In this document: positions 16,725 through 24,748 of the stretch, in pieces
Layout of the letters: each line of letters starts with the position of its first letter
Position numbering within the stretch: the first letter of the stretch is position 1
Origin: Bradyrhizobium sp. AZCC 1610
GTDB lineage: Bacteria > Pseudomonadota > Alphaproteobacteria > Rhizobiales > Xanthobacteraceae
NCBI RefSeq assembly: GCF_036924515.1
Contig: NZ_JAZHRR010000001.1
Span: forward strand, 4,497,001 to 4,561,000
Direction of reading: 5' to 3'
Length of the DNA: 64,000 nt
Program-made: the position numbers and the translations under genes
The notes under the pieces: model-generated
Told to the model about the DNA's origin: nothing
The model's input: the letters and a program-made list of their open reading frames with translations, nothing else
Database searches by the model: none

Positions 16725-17761
16725 CCGAAAACCCTCTGAAATTCGTCCGAAGCGCGCTGCAAATCGTCGAGACGGCCGACGTCGATCCAGTATTCCCGCA
16801 GCGGAAACACCACGGATTGCTTGCCGCCTGCAATGGTCCGCTCGATCAAGGTCGGCATGTCGACCACTTCGTTCTCGTCGATATGATCGAGCACGCCGGG
16901 GTCCAGCAGATAGACGCCTGCATTGACAAAGAATTTCTGGGTCGGCTTTTCGCGTATGCCGAGCAGCCGGTGATCGTCGAAGTCGATCACCCCGAACGGC
17001 ACGGTGACGGAATGCTCGCGCACGCAGACGGTCGAGAAAGCCTGATGCTCGCGGTGGTATTTCAGCATCTGCTCGAAATTGACGGTAGTCAGGAGATCGC
17101 CGTTCATGACGAAGAACGGCTGCTTCGGCCGCTCCGGCAACAATGAGAGCGCGCCGGCGGTGCCGAGACGTTCGTTTTCCTGGAGGTAGCTGATGTCGAC
17201 GCCCCAGGCCGAGCCGTCGCCAAAGTAGTCGCGGATCATCTCTGACTTGTAGTTGACCGAGATGAAGAACTTGCCGAAGCCTGCTTTCACGAAACCGCCG
17301 AGCACGGTTTCCAGGATCGGCCTGTCGCCGACCTTGATCAGCGGCTTTGGCAGTTCATCGGTCAGCGGCTTCAGCCGCGAACCGAGGCCGCCCGCCATCA
17401 GCACCACCCAGTGATCGCTTTGCTGGGCCAGCGCAAGATCGTCGATCAGCTTGACCTCGACGACTTTTCCGTCCGCGTCCACAATCGGCAATTGATGGAT
17501 CGAATGGCGGCGCATCAGGTTGAGCGCCGCCGGGTTGGTGATCCCGACCGGCGCGGTGATCGGCGTGCGGTTCATGACCAGATCGACCGATGCATCGAGA
17601 CCGACGCCGCCGAGCAGCGCGCGCCGCACGTCGCCGTCGGTCACGGTGCCGACGATCTTTCCATCGCGCTCGACGATCGCCAGCTGCAGATTGCCTTGAT
17701 CGATGCGCCGTAGCGTCTCGATCAGGGGTGTATCCTCGCAGACAACAAATGCACCGTTCAT
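16721..17761 (-). CDS. legX: CBS-domain nucleotidyltransferase, PtmE/LegX-like (GlcN-1-phosphate guanylyltransferase family)
   Basis: The 346 residues hold two N-terminal CBS domains (about 1-115) and a sugar-1-phosphate nucleotidyltransferase domain starting at VVLMAGGLGSRLKPLT, with the nucleotide loop GGLGSRL at 124-130 and KPL at 139-141. This CBS-plus-transferase architecture and length match PtmE/LegX, which makes GDP-GlcN(Ac) to commit hexosamine to legionaminic acid. That supports a GDP-linked Leg pathway rather than the UDP-linked pseudaminic one. It is located between neuD and the SDR gene, with a 4-base overlap with the latter. Confidence 0.9.
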   Translation of the reverse strand: MNGAFVVCEDTPLIETLRRIDQGNLQLAIVERDGKIVGTVTDGDVRRALLGGVGLDASVDLVMNRTPITAPVGITNPAALNLMRRHSIHQLPIVDADGKVVEVKLIDDLALAQQSDHWVVLMAGGLGSRLKPLTDELPKPLIKVGDRPILETVLGGFVKAGFGKFFISVNYKSEMIRDYFGDGSAWGVDISYLQENERLGTAGALSLLPERPKQPFFVMNGDLLTTVNFEQMLKYHREHQAFSTVCVREHSVTVPFGVIDFDDHRLLGIREKPTQKFFVNAGVYLLDPGVLDHIDENEVVDMPTLIERTIAGGKQSVVFPLREYWIDVGRLDDLQRASDEFQRVFG

Positions 17762-17767
17762 AACGTG

Positions 17768-18400
17768 TTATTCCCGGTCGCCGCCGGCAAACGCGCCGGC
17801 CTCGACGTTCTTCGCAACAACGGCCCCGGCGGCCACAATGGCACCGGCGCCCACGCTAACCCCACCCAATACCACCGCACCGGCGCCGACATGCGCCCCC
17901 TCGCCGACCACGACGCCGCCACACAGCACCGCGCCCGGTGCGATATGGCAGTGATCGCCGACCTGGCAATCATGTTCGACCACCGCACGGGTATTCACCA
18001 GCACATTCCGGCCGATTCGTGCCGCGGGCTGGATGATTGCACCCGCCATTACCTGAGCGCCGTCGCCAAGGGAAGCATCGGATGCCACCACCGATGATGC
18101 ATGGGTTATAATCGGGAACATGTATCCCAGCGCCGTAAACCGGTCGAACAGCTCGCGCCGGGCCGATAGTCCGGAACTCGATCGCGACGCCCGATTGCCG
18201 AGGCCGTTGGCGAGTTCGACTTGGTCGATCGTCATCTTCAGGATGTCTTCGTCCGGACCGGTGATCGGCACTCCTCCAATGAGCATGCCCACGCGGGCGG
18301 AATCGCGGTCGATCACGGCGCTCGGACGCGTACCTCGGCTGAGCAATGCCTCGATGACAACGCGGGCATGGCCGCCGGCACAGAGCACAATCAGGCTCAT
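17768..18400 (-). CDS. NeuD/PglD-family sugar O/N-acetyltransferase (LegH-like)
   Basis: The 210-residue protein has an N-terminal Rossmann-like part (VLCAGGHARVVIEAL, residues 5-19). A left-handed beta-helix of hexapeptide repeats follows from about residue 105 (ASLGDGAQVMAGAII ... GAHVGAGAVVLGG). The His of VEHDCQVGDHCHIAPGA near residue 140 is the likely catalytic base seen in PglD-type enzymes. In Leg pathways LegH acetylates the 4-amino group of the GDP-linked intermediate, and in sialic-acid loci NeuD O-acetylates. It overlaps neuB by 4 bases. It is the only PglD-type acetyltransferase in the block, so the LegH role is the best guess. Confidence 0.86.
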   Translation of the reverse strand: MSLIVLCAGGHARVVIEALLSRGTRPSAVIDRDSARVGMLIGGVPITGPDEDILKMTIDQVELANGLGNRASRSSSGLSARRELFDRFTALGYMFPIITHASSVVASDASLGDGAQVMAGAIIQPAARIGRNVLVNTRAVVEHDCQVGDHCHIAPGAVLCGGVVVGEGAHVGAGAVVLGGVSVGAGAIVAAGAVVAKNVEAGAFAGGDRE

Positions 18401-19509
18401 GGCTCCAGCGCCTCATTGGCCGCGTAATCGCGATCGGCCTTCTTGCCGAGATAACTCCAGTATTCGATCGGCGATATGCCATCGCCCGGACGCTTCACAC
18501 CGAGATTTTGTTCGGTAAATCGCTCGCCGCTGCGGATCGCGCTGGTCGCGACCAGGCTTCGGCGCGCCACCGATCGATTGGCGATCTCTTCCCGCGCCGG
18601 AATTTTGCGCCCGTCGCCGAGCGCTGCTTCGACTTCGCGGATATTGGCGATCATCGCGGCCAGTTCATCGGGCTCGATCGAGGCGCGGTGGTCGGGGCCC
18701 GGCAGGTTGCGATCAAGGGTCAGATGCTTTTCGATAACGGTCGCGCCCAGCGCCACCGCCGCAACTGCTACATGGATGCCGCGACTGTGGTCGGAGAAAC
18801 CGACGGGAAGCCCGAACGCATTGGAGAGCGTCCCCATCGCGCACAGATTGATCGACTGCGGATCGGCCGGATATTCCGTCGTACAATGCAGCAGCGTCAG
18901 CTTGCTGCGCAATTCCGTCCAGGTTTCGCGATCGAGCAGGATGTTGGCGAAATCCGCCGCCGTCGGCTGCGCGGTTGCCTCACGCAGATAGCCGAACGCG
19001 ATCACGCCAAGCGCCTGCTCGACTTCGGCGAGGGTCGCCATGCCCGTGGACAGGATGATGGGAAGACGAAAGCGTGCAAGATGCAGCAGCAACGGCGCAT
19101 TGGTCAGGTCGCCCGAGCCGACCTTCAAGGTAGAGACACCGATGCGCTCGACCAGATGCGTCGCGCTGTCGGCGTCGAACGGCGTCGACATATAGGTGAT
19201 GTTGGCTTTGGCGCAGGCGGCCGCGATGCGCTGCTCGTCGTCTTCACGCAGTTCGAGCGCGCGCAGCATCTCGAGCTGGGATTGCTGGGTGCCGGTCGTA
19301 ACCTGCTGATAGCTCGCCTTGGCGGCTTCGGCGGTGGCCAGCTTGTCAGCCCGAAATGACTGGAATTTGACGACGTCGGCGCCGGCACGCGCCGCCGCCT
19401 CGACCAGCGCCAGCGCCGTGGCACAATCGCCGTTGTGGTTAACGCCGGCCTCGGCAATGATCATGGTTCGGCGATGCATGCGCTTTTCGTCGCTGACCGG
19501 TGCGGACAA
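18397..19509 (-). CDS. neuB: N-acetylneuraminate/legionaminate synthase (NeuB/LegI)
   Basis: The 370-residue protein has a TIM barrel (AEAGVNHNG near 19, KFQSFRADKL near 48, KVGSGDLTN near 135, STGM near 157, HCTTEYP near 213, and EKHLTLDR near 261). A C-terminal antifreeze-like SAF domain starts near 300 (RSLVATSAIRSGERFTEQNL). It condenses a 6-carbon N-acylated hexose with phosphoenolpyruvate to a 9-carbon nonulosonate. The TTG start at 19509 is supported by AGGAGG nine bases upstream; an ATG 10 codons in lacks such a site. Neighbouring ptmE and the distal legB-legC favour legionaminic-type product. Confidence 0.93.
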   Translation of the reverse strand: MSAPVSDEKRMHRRTMIIAEAGVNHNGDCATALALVEAAARAGADVVKFQSFRADKLATAEAAKASYQQVTTGTQQSQLEMLRALELREDDEQRIAAACAKANITYMSTPFDADSATHLVERIGVSTLKVGSGDLTNAPLLLHLARFRLPIILSTGMATLAEVEQALGVIAFGYLREATAQPTAADFANILLDRETWTELRSKLTLLHCTTEYPADPQSINLCAMGTLSNAFGLPVGFSDHSRGIHVAVAAVALGATVIEKHLTLDRNLPGPDHRASIEPDELAAMIANIREVEAALGDGRKIPAREEIANRSVARRSLVATSAIRSGERFTEQNLGVKRPGDGISPIEYWSYLGKKADRDYAANEALEP

Positions 19510-19618
19510 CCGAAATTGCCTCCTAAATCAAGCGGTTGTCTTAGTCGAGTACACTGGTAAAAGCAACGCAAAGCGGACGGCGCTGAGTTTCCTTGTGGGC
19601 GGGATTTACCGAGAGCAA
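19510..19618. promoter_or_regulatory. Divergent promoter region neuB / neuA
   Basis: The 109 bases between two divergent nonulosonate genes must start both transcripts unless read-through occurs. Rightward, TTGTCT (19536) with a 16-base spacer to TAAAAG (19558) is a weak sigma-70-like match. It is listed as a region, not as a mapped promoter. Confidence 0.35.
19519..19524 (-). promoter_or_regulatory. Strong ribosome-binding site deciding the TTG start of neuB
   Basis: On the minus strand AGGAGG ends nine bases before TTG at 19509-19507. The spacing supports TTG as the start despite a downstream ATG. Confidence 0.75.
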
Positions 19619-20365
19619 ATGGCTGACAAAGCGGAGATATTGTTCCTGCTGGTGGGACGCGGCGGATCGAAGGGATTGCCGGGAAAGAATTTGCGCGAAA
19701 TCGGCGGGCTCAGCCTGATTGGCTACAAGGCCAGATCCGCGCTGCAGTCGCGCCATTGTTCGCGGCTGATCATCTCAAGCGACAGCCCCGAGATCCGAAG
19801 CGAGGCCGTCAGGCATGGCGCCGAGATGCTGTTTGAGCGTCCGCGCGAGCTTGCAACCGATACCGCGTCTTCTAACGAAGTGGTGCTCCACGCCATGGAC
19901 TGGATCGAGGCAAATGAGCGGCGGCGCTACGACGCCATCATGCTTTTGGAGCCGTCATCTCCGTTCGCGCGCCCCGAGCATTTCGACGAGGCGATCGATC
20001 TGTTCAAGGCGCGCAACGCCAGCCTCGTGGTTGGAATGCGCGAGACCGAAGTGTCGTCGATTTTCGTCGGCCCGCTCGGCAAGGACGGTTCGATCGGCAC
20101 CATCGTCGACAAGATGCTCGCTACGACCGCGCAGCGGCGGCAGGACCAGCCGTTAGAGGTGACCATGAATGGCGCGCTCTATCTGATCGGGTGGGACTCC
20201 ATGCGAAAGCACGGCAAGATCTACTCCGACCCGGCCGCAAGCTACGGCATCCTGATGGATCGCCTGCATTCGATCGAAATCGAAACCGCGGCCGACTTGG
20301 CCTACGCCTCCTACGTCATCGAGCACGGAATGCTCGACGCCTCGCCGTGGCGAAAACAGCCATGA
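19619..20365 (+). CDS. neuA: CMP-nonulosonate cytidylyltransferase (NeuA/LegF family)
   Basis: ATG at 19619 gives 248 residues; the longer frame starts inside neuB. The nucleotide loop RGGSKGLPGKN is at about 13-23 and SSDSPEI near 51. MLLEPSSPFARPEHFDEAI lies near 107-125, the family sequence for CTP and sugar binding. It activates the nonulosonic acid as CMP-sugar for transfer. The stop overlaps neuC by 4 bases (ATGA). It is divergent from neuB. Close sugar specificity (Neu5Ac, Leg, Pse) cannot be told from motif level, but synteny with ptmE suggests Leg-type. Confidence 0.93.
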   Translation: MADKAEILFLLVGRGGSKGLPGKNLREIGGLSLIGYKARSALQSRHCSRLIISSDSPEIRSEAVRHGAEMLFERPRELATDTASSNEVVLHAMDWIEANERRRYDAIMLLEPSSPFARPEHFDEAIDLFKARNASLVVGMRETEVSSIFVGPLGKDGSIGTIVDKMLATTAQRRQDQPLEVTMNGALYLIGWDSMRKHGKIYSDPAASYGILMDRLHSIEIETAADLAYASYVIEHGMLDASPWRKQP

Positions 20366-21540
20366 CGACAGCCCCCCGCCGCATCGCCGTGGTGACCGGA
20401 TCGCGGGCGGATTACGGATTGCTGAAAGGCGTTCTGACGCGGTTGCAGAAGATGGATGACGTAGATCTGCAGGTCATCGCCTGCGGCATGCACCTGCTGC
20501 CGAAATTCGGCGAGACCTGGCGCATCATAGAGGCCGACGGTTTCAAGATCGCGGCCAAGATCGACCTCGAACTGAGCGACGATCGCGCGGAAACCGTGGC
20601 GCGCGGCACCGGGATCGGTGTGGCCGGGTTTGCCGAAGCGCTGCCGAGACTGGCGCCCGATCTGCTGGTGGTGCTCGGCGATCGCTACGAAATCCTATCG
20701 GCGGCGGTGGCGGCAATGCTGTTGAGCATTCCGATCGCCCATATCCATGGCGGCGAGGTCACGGCCGGCGCGTTCGACGACGCCATCCGCCATGCGATCA
20801 CCAAGATGGCCTGCGTGCACTTTACCGCCGCCGAGCCGTATCGGCGGCGCGTCATCCAGATGGGCGAGAATCCAGATTTTGTCTTTGATGTCGGCGCGCC
20901 CGGCCTCGATCTGGCGGCCACCGCGCCAACGATCGGCCGAGCCGCCTTGTTTGGTGAACTCGGCATCAGTGGCCCGGAACGGTTCCTGCTCGTCACGGTG
21001 CATCCGACCACGGCGCGGCCGGATGCCGATGCCGCCAATGTCGCCGCGCTGCTGGGCGCGCTGGCCCAGATCGAGGATCGCAGTTTCATCTTCACCGGCG
21101 TCAACGCCGATCCCGGATACCGCGTGATCGACGATGCCGTCAGGGCGTTCGTGGCCGAGCGGCCCGGCCAGGCGCATCTGTTTGCTTCGCTCGGCAGCGA
21201 GCGCTACTGGGCGGCGTTGCGACTTGCGGACGCCGTGGTGGGCAATTCATCGAGCGGCATTCTGGAGGCGCCTGCGGTCGGGATTCCCTCGGTCAATATC
21301 GGCGACCGTCAGCTGGGCCGGCTGCGCGCGGCGTCGATCATTGATTGCCCCGCCGACCAGGCTGCGATTCTCGCAGCACTCCGGAGCATCCTCGAGGGCC
21401 TGTTCCAGCCGGACATGTCAAGCGAACCGCCCTATGGCCGCGGCGGCGCGTCCGAGAAGATTGCTAGAACCCTTCGAAAGATCGACCCGAGGTCGGCTTT
21501 TCAAAAGCATTTCCACGACTTAGCGCCCCCTCCGGACTAG
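20362..21540 (+). CDS. neuC: Hydrolysing UDP/GDP-GlcNAc-type 2-epimerase (NeuC/LegG)
   Basis: ATG at 20362, overlapping the neuA stop, gives 392 residues. The N-terminus TGSRADYGLLKGVL, GDRYEILSAAVAAMLL and HIHGGEVTAGAFDDAIRH near residues 100-137 are diagnostic of hydrolysing 2-epimerases. NSSSGILEAPAVGIP near 293 is the C-domain ligand loop. In the Leg route LegG releases the 2,4-diacetamido-6-deoxy-mannose that NeuB uses. The enzyme is translationally coupled to neuA. A long antisense reading frame across its end is an artefact of GC bias. Confidence 0.93.
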   Translation: MTTAPRRIAVVTGSRADYGLLKGVLTRLQKMDDVDLQVIACGMHLLPKFGETWRIIEADGFKIAAKIDLELSDDRAETVARGTGIGVAGFAEALPRLAPDLLVVLGDRYEILSAAVAAMLLSIPIAHIHGGEVTAGAFDDAIRHAITKMACVHFTAAEPYRRRVIQMGENPDFVFDVGAPGLDLAATAPTIGRAALFGELGISGPERFLLVTVHPTTARPDADAANVAALLGALAQIEDRSFIFTGVNADPGYRVIDDAVRAFVAERPGQAHLFASLGSERYWAALRLADAVVGNSSSGILEAPAVGIPSVNIGDRQLGRLRAASIIDCPADQAAILAALRSILEGLFQPDMSSEPPYGRGGASEKIARTLRKIDPRSAFQKHFHDLAPPPD

Positions 21541-21641
21541 CTGCAATCAGCCACTCAGGAGCCTTCTTTGTTGCTTGCATGACGCCGCAGGTTGTATAGA
21601 TCGGCTGGCTTGGTGAACCGCTCATCGCCCGGAGAATCTTC

Positions 21642-22796
21642 ATGACGACACTTGATTCGATGTCCGATGTGGCGCCCGGCACGCGCGAAGCCCGGATGCA
21701 GGCGCTGCCGATTCCTCCCTATAGCGGCAAGTCCCTGCCAAGGATCGATTACGACGCCCATCCCGCCTATGGCGGCCTGTTCCCCAAGGCGACGCTGCGC
21801 GAGCGGATTCGCGCGCTGAACGTTTTCCTGCGAACGTTTGCGTTCGTCACCATTCGGCGCATCGCAGACTACGAAAACATGCCGCTGTTGAGCAAGGAAG
21901 CCGGCTTCAGCGGCCTGAGTTTCAGAACGGCGTTGCGCTACATCTCGATGTTTACCCGCATCCGCGCCAGCCGCATGATCGGCACGTTGACCGGAGCTCG
22001 CCGCCCGGCGACCCCGGCGAACCCCGCTCTCCTGGACCAGATCAAGGCCGACGGCATCGTGCCGCTGACGCTGTCGCCCGACGAGATCGAGCAGATTCGC
22101 AGCGTGATCAATCCCGGATTTGCGAAGCTCGACGAACGCCGCGCCGGCATCCCTGCCGAAAAGCGCAAGTTCGACGATAACGTCTATTGGTGCACGCGCA
22201 CCTCCGATCCGCAAGCTTTCGCGACGGTGGAAAATATCTTCAACCGCTACGGCATCGTCGAAGCCGCCAGCGCCTATCTCGGCCGCCCGGTCGGCGTGAA
22301 ACATGTCAACGCGCAGATCAACGACCAGGACCTGGCGTTCTGGAAGCGCGTGTTCCCGGATACCCAGCTGGCCGATCCCTGGGGCAGCTATCTGCACATC
22401 GACGCCACCTATGGCATGCTGAAATGCGCGATCTATGTCCACGACATCGGTCCCGACGGCGGCCCGTTCTGCTACGTCCGCGGCAGCCACAACGCCGAGA
22501 TGGGCTGGTTCGAAGGCATGGTCCGGCGTACCAACGACTTTAGTGGCTTCTCCGGCCGCAAGCCCGAAGCGCGCAAGCTGTTCATGGCGCTGCCGGCATT
22601 CCTGCGAAAGAAGGCCGATTTTGGCGGCGACCTGCGGGATGATTCTGCCGACGTCCAGCGCCTGCGCGAGGGGCATTTCAGCGCGACATCAAACTACGGC
22701 AACTGCGTGCTGTTCGATGGCAACGGCATGCATCGCGGCGGCATGGTCAACAAAGGCGAGCGGCGCTGCCTCTTCATCCTGCTGGCGGAAATCTGA
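21642..22796 (+). CDS. PhyH-like Fe(II)/2-oxoglutarate dioxygenase
   Basis: The 384-residue protein has a phytanoyl-CoA dioxygenase-like double-stranded beta helix in its C-terminal half. The probable metal triad is His252 and Asp254 in YLHIDATYG plus His364 in GMHRGG, and Arg375 may bind 2-oxoglutarate. The first 130 residues are a basic, helical extension of no known fold. ATG at 21642 follows GGAGAA. It lies 100 bases after neuC on the same strand, so it may be part of that transcript and hydroxylate a sugar, lipid or carrier of the glycan. Secondary-metabolite or quorum roles are alternatives. Confidence 0.85.
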   Translation: MTTLDSMSDVAPGTREARMQALPIPPYSGKSLPRIDYDAHPAYGGLFPKATLRERIRALNVFLRTFAFVTIRRIADYENMPLLSKEAGFSGLSFRTALRYISMFTRIRASRMIGTLTGARRPATPANPALLDQIKADGIVPLTLSPDEIEQIRSVINPGFAKLDERRAGIPAEKRKFDDNVYWCTRTSDPQAFATVENIFNRYGIVEAASAYLGRPVGVKHVNAQINDQDLAFWKRVFPDTQLADPWGSYLHIDATYGMLKCAIYVHDIGPDGGPFCYVRGSHNAEMGWFEGMVRRTNDFSGFSGRKPEARKLFMALPAFLRKKADFGGDLRDDSADVQRLREGHFSATSNYGNCVLFDGNGMHRGGMVNKGERRCLFILLAEI

Positions 22797-22835
22797 GGCG
22801 ATCGCTGCCGCCAGCACCTGCAAGCCAAACGCCGG

Positions 22836-23636
22836 TCAGTTACTCGCGCTGCGAATCTTGCTCGACGTTTTGATATAATCCGCCAACTGGTCGGAACTGA
22901 AATACGCAGCCTGGCTGCGCAAGGCGCTATCCTTGCGCACGAAGGCAAGATCAATCTGCGCCAGCGCGCCGTCCAGGGCGCGCATGTGCCCTTCCAGCAC
23001 GTCATAAACCGCAAATCCCGCCTCGTCGCAGAAGCGCACGATGTCGGCGAATTGCGGAATGCCATGCCGCATCGGCATCATCGTGGTCTCCAGGATCAGC
23101 AGGTCGATCTCGCTGATCCGGGAGCCCAGTCCCTTGAGCACTTCGATCTCGGCGCCCTGGGTATCGACTTTAAGAAAAACCGGATGCTCCAGATTTTCCG
23201 GCAGCAGCGAATCAAGCCGTCGCATCGGCGTCGGCCGTGCTTCACCGTCGAGCACCTTGCCTTCGACCTGCGAGAAAAGACTGGATCCGGAAATATCGTC
23301 GTGGACGTTGAAGGTGACCTCGCCGTTCTCCGCACCGGCGGCGACCAGAAAATACTCCGCGTTGAGGCGCTGTTTCAGCTTTTCCAAAACGGGACGGCAC
23401 TCGGCCACCGGCTCAACCAGAAAATATTTTGCGCGCGGAAACGCTTTGTAAATTGGCGATGTCCCGAACGCAATTCCGACGTCGATGACGGTGCGAACCT
23501 CGAAGCCGAGCGACTTGAGGTGCTTGAAAAACAGGCTGAAATTCCGAACCGGCGCATTGGTTCGCAACAACCGAAGACCGATGATCTCCAGCACACCATT
23601 GATGGCCTGGAACACGGCTGAGATGAATCTCTTCAT
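22836..23636 (-). CDS. FkbM-family methyltransferase
   Basis: The 266-residue protein has the SAM-binding region VIDVGIAFGTSPIYKAFPRA (about 50-69), VEPVAECRPVLEKLKQ near 75 and the FkbM signature FLKVDTQGAEIEVLKG near 154-169. ISEIDLLILETTMMPM follows. FkbM enzymes O-methylate sugars and polyketides; here methylation of a glycan hydroxyl is likely. It is convergent with the PhyH gene and divergent from the SDR epimerase at 23780. No signal peptide; an N-terminal helix (AVFQAINGVLEIIGLRLL) may be membrane-associated. Confidence 0.88.
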   Translation of the reverse strand: MKRFISAVFQAINGVLEIIGLRLLRTNAPVRNFSLFFKHLKSLGFEVRTVIDVGIAFGTSPIYKAFPRAKYFLVEPVAECRPVLEKLKQRLNAEYFLVAAGAENGEVTFNVHDDISGSSLFSQVEGKVLDGEARPTPMRRLDSLLPENLEHPVFLKVDTQGAEIEVLKGLGSRISEIDLLILETTMMPMRHGIPQFADIVRFCDEAGFAVYDVLEGHMRALDGALAQIDLAFVRKDSALRSQAAYFSSDQLADYIKTSSKIRSASN

Positions 23637-23779
23637 GAGGCTCCACGCACGCCCGAGGCGTTCCAGTCAGACCGAATCCAAAACGCGTGCTGCAATTTGC
23701 AATTGATTGTGCGGTTTGGTAAATCACCGGGACAGGCAGGTCAAGCGACCGCTATTTCATCAAAACAGCGAATTCCGGC

Positions 23780-24748
23780 ATGAAAGTACTTGTAACCGGT
23801 AGCTCCGGCTTCATCGGTCAGGCGCTGGTGCGTCGGTTGCGGACTGCAGGGTTTGAAGTCGCAGGCCTCGACAAGAACGCCGGCGCGACGACGGACCATG
23901 TGTGCGACATCCTGGACGCCGGGCGGCTCAATCGAGCCGTGCAGGAATTTTCGCCGGACGCGCTGGTCCACCTCGCCGCGCGCATCGATCTCGACGAAAA
24001 AACCAATCTCGCAGGCTACGCGGCCAACATCGAGGGCGTGCAGAACGTAATTGCCGCCGTCCGACTCGCGCCGTCGATCCGGCGGGCGATTTGGACGTCG
24101 TCACAGCTCGTGTGCCGCGTCGGCTACGTTCCGCGCAACGACACCGACTACACCGCCGATACTCTCTACGGCCAGAGCAAGGTCCGCACTGAGCAACTCG
24201 TTCGAGAGCAGGACGGCGCAGGACGCGAATGGTGCCTGGCCCGCCCGACAACGGTCTGGGGGCCTGGTATGAGCGCGCATTACCAGCGTTTTCTGCGCAT
24301 GATCGAGCGCGGTCACTACTTCCACGTCGGCAACAGCCCGCTATGGAAATCCTACAGCTACATCGAGAACATCGCGTTTCAGTATTTGCGGCTGCTCGAG
24401 GCTCCCACGGACCTCGTTCATCGGAAGACGTTTTATCTGGCGGACTACGAGCCGATCGATCTGCTCACCTGGAGCGATGCGTTTCAGCGCGCGTTCCAGT
24501 CGCGCCCAATCCCGCATATGCCGCTCGGTATCGCCCGCATGCTCGCGCGCTGCGGGGATGCCGTGAACGCCGTGGGCGTGCAGAAATTTCCGTTCAATTC
24601 ATTCCGGCTCAACAATGTGCTGACGCAATATCAGTTCGACCTCAAGCCAACCGAGGCAGTCTGCGGACCGCTGCCGTACAATATGGAGCAAGGCGTCGCC
24701 GAGACGGCGGCATGGCTCCGTACCCTTTCGGCGCGCGGGGCGGCTTAG
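23780..24748 (+). CDS. NAD-dependent epimerase/dehydratase (extended SDR)
   Basis: The 322 residues begin with the Rossmann motif TGSSGFIG (6-13). The substrate domain has TSSQLVC near 112, catalytic YGQSK near 134-138 and RPTTVWGPG near 157. It resembles NDP-sugar epimerase/4-ketoreductase enzymes of O-antigen loci. It is alone on this strand, with its stop sharing four bases with the stop of the convergent polymerase gene. Product sugar is not assignable. Confidence 0.84.
   Translation: MKVLVTGSSGFIGQALVRRLRTAGFEVAGLDKNAGATTDHVCDILDAGRLNRAVQEFSPDALVHLAARIDLDEKTNLAGYAANIEGVQNVIAAVRLAPSIRRAIWTSSQLVCRVGYVPRNDTDYTADTLYGQSKVRTEQLVREQDGAGREWCLARPTTVWGPGMSAHYQRFLRMIERGHYFHVGNSPLWKSYSYIENIAFQYLRLLEAPTDLVHRKTFYLADYEPIDLLTWSDAFQRAFQSRPIPHMPLGIARMLARCGDAVNAVGVQKFPFNSFRLNNVLTQYQFDLKPTEAVCGPLPYNMEQGVAETAAWLRTLSARGAA

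Noticed and set aside
12555..21540. Pseudaminic acid pathway
   Set aside because: No PseB-, PseH- or PseG-like gene was seen; legX, legB and legC fit the legionaminic route instead.
21555..22676. 373-residue ORF antisense to the PhyH gene
   Set aside because: No family features, while the plus strand has the iron-binding His/Asp motif.
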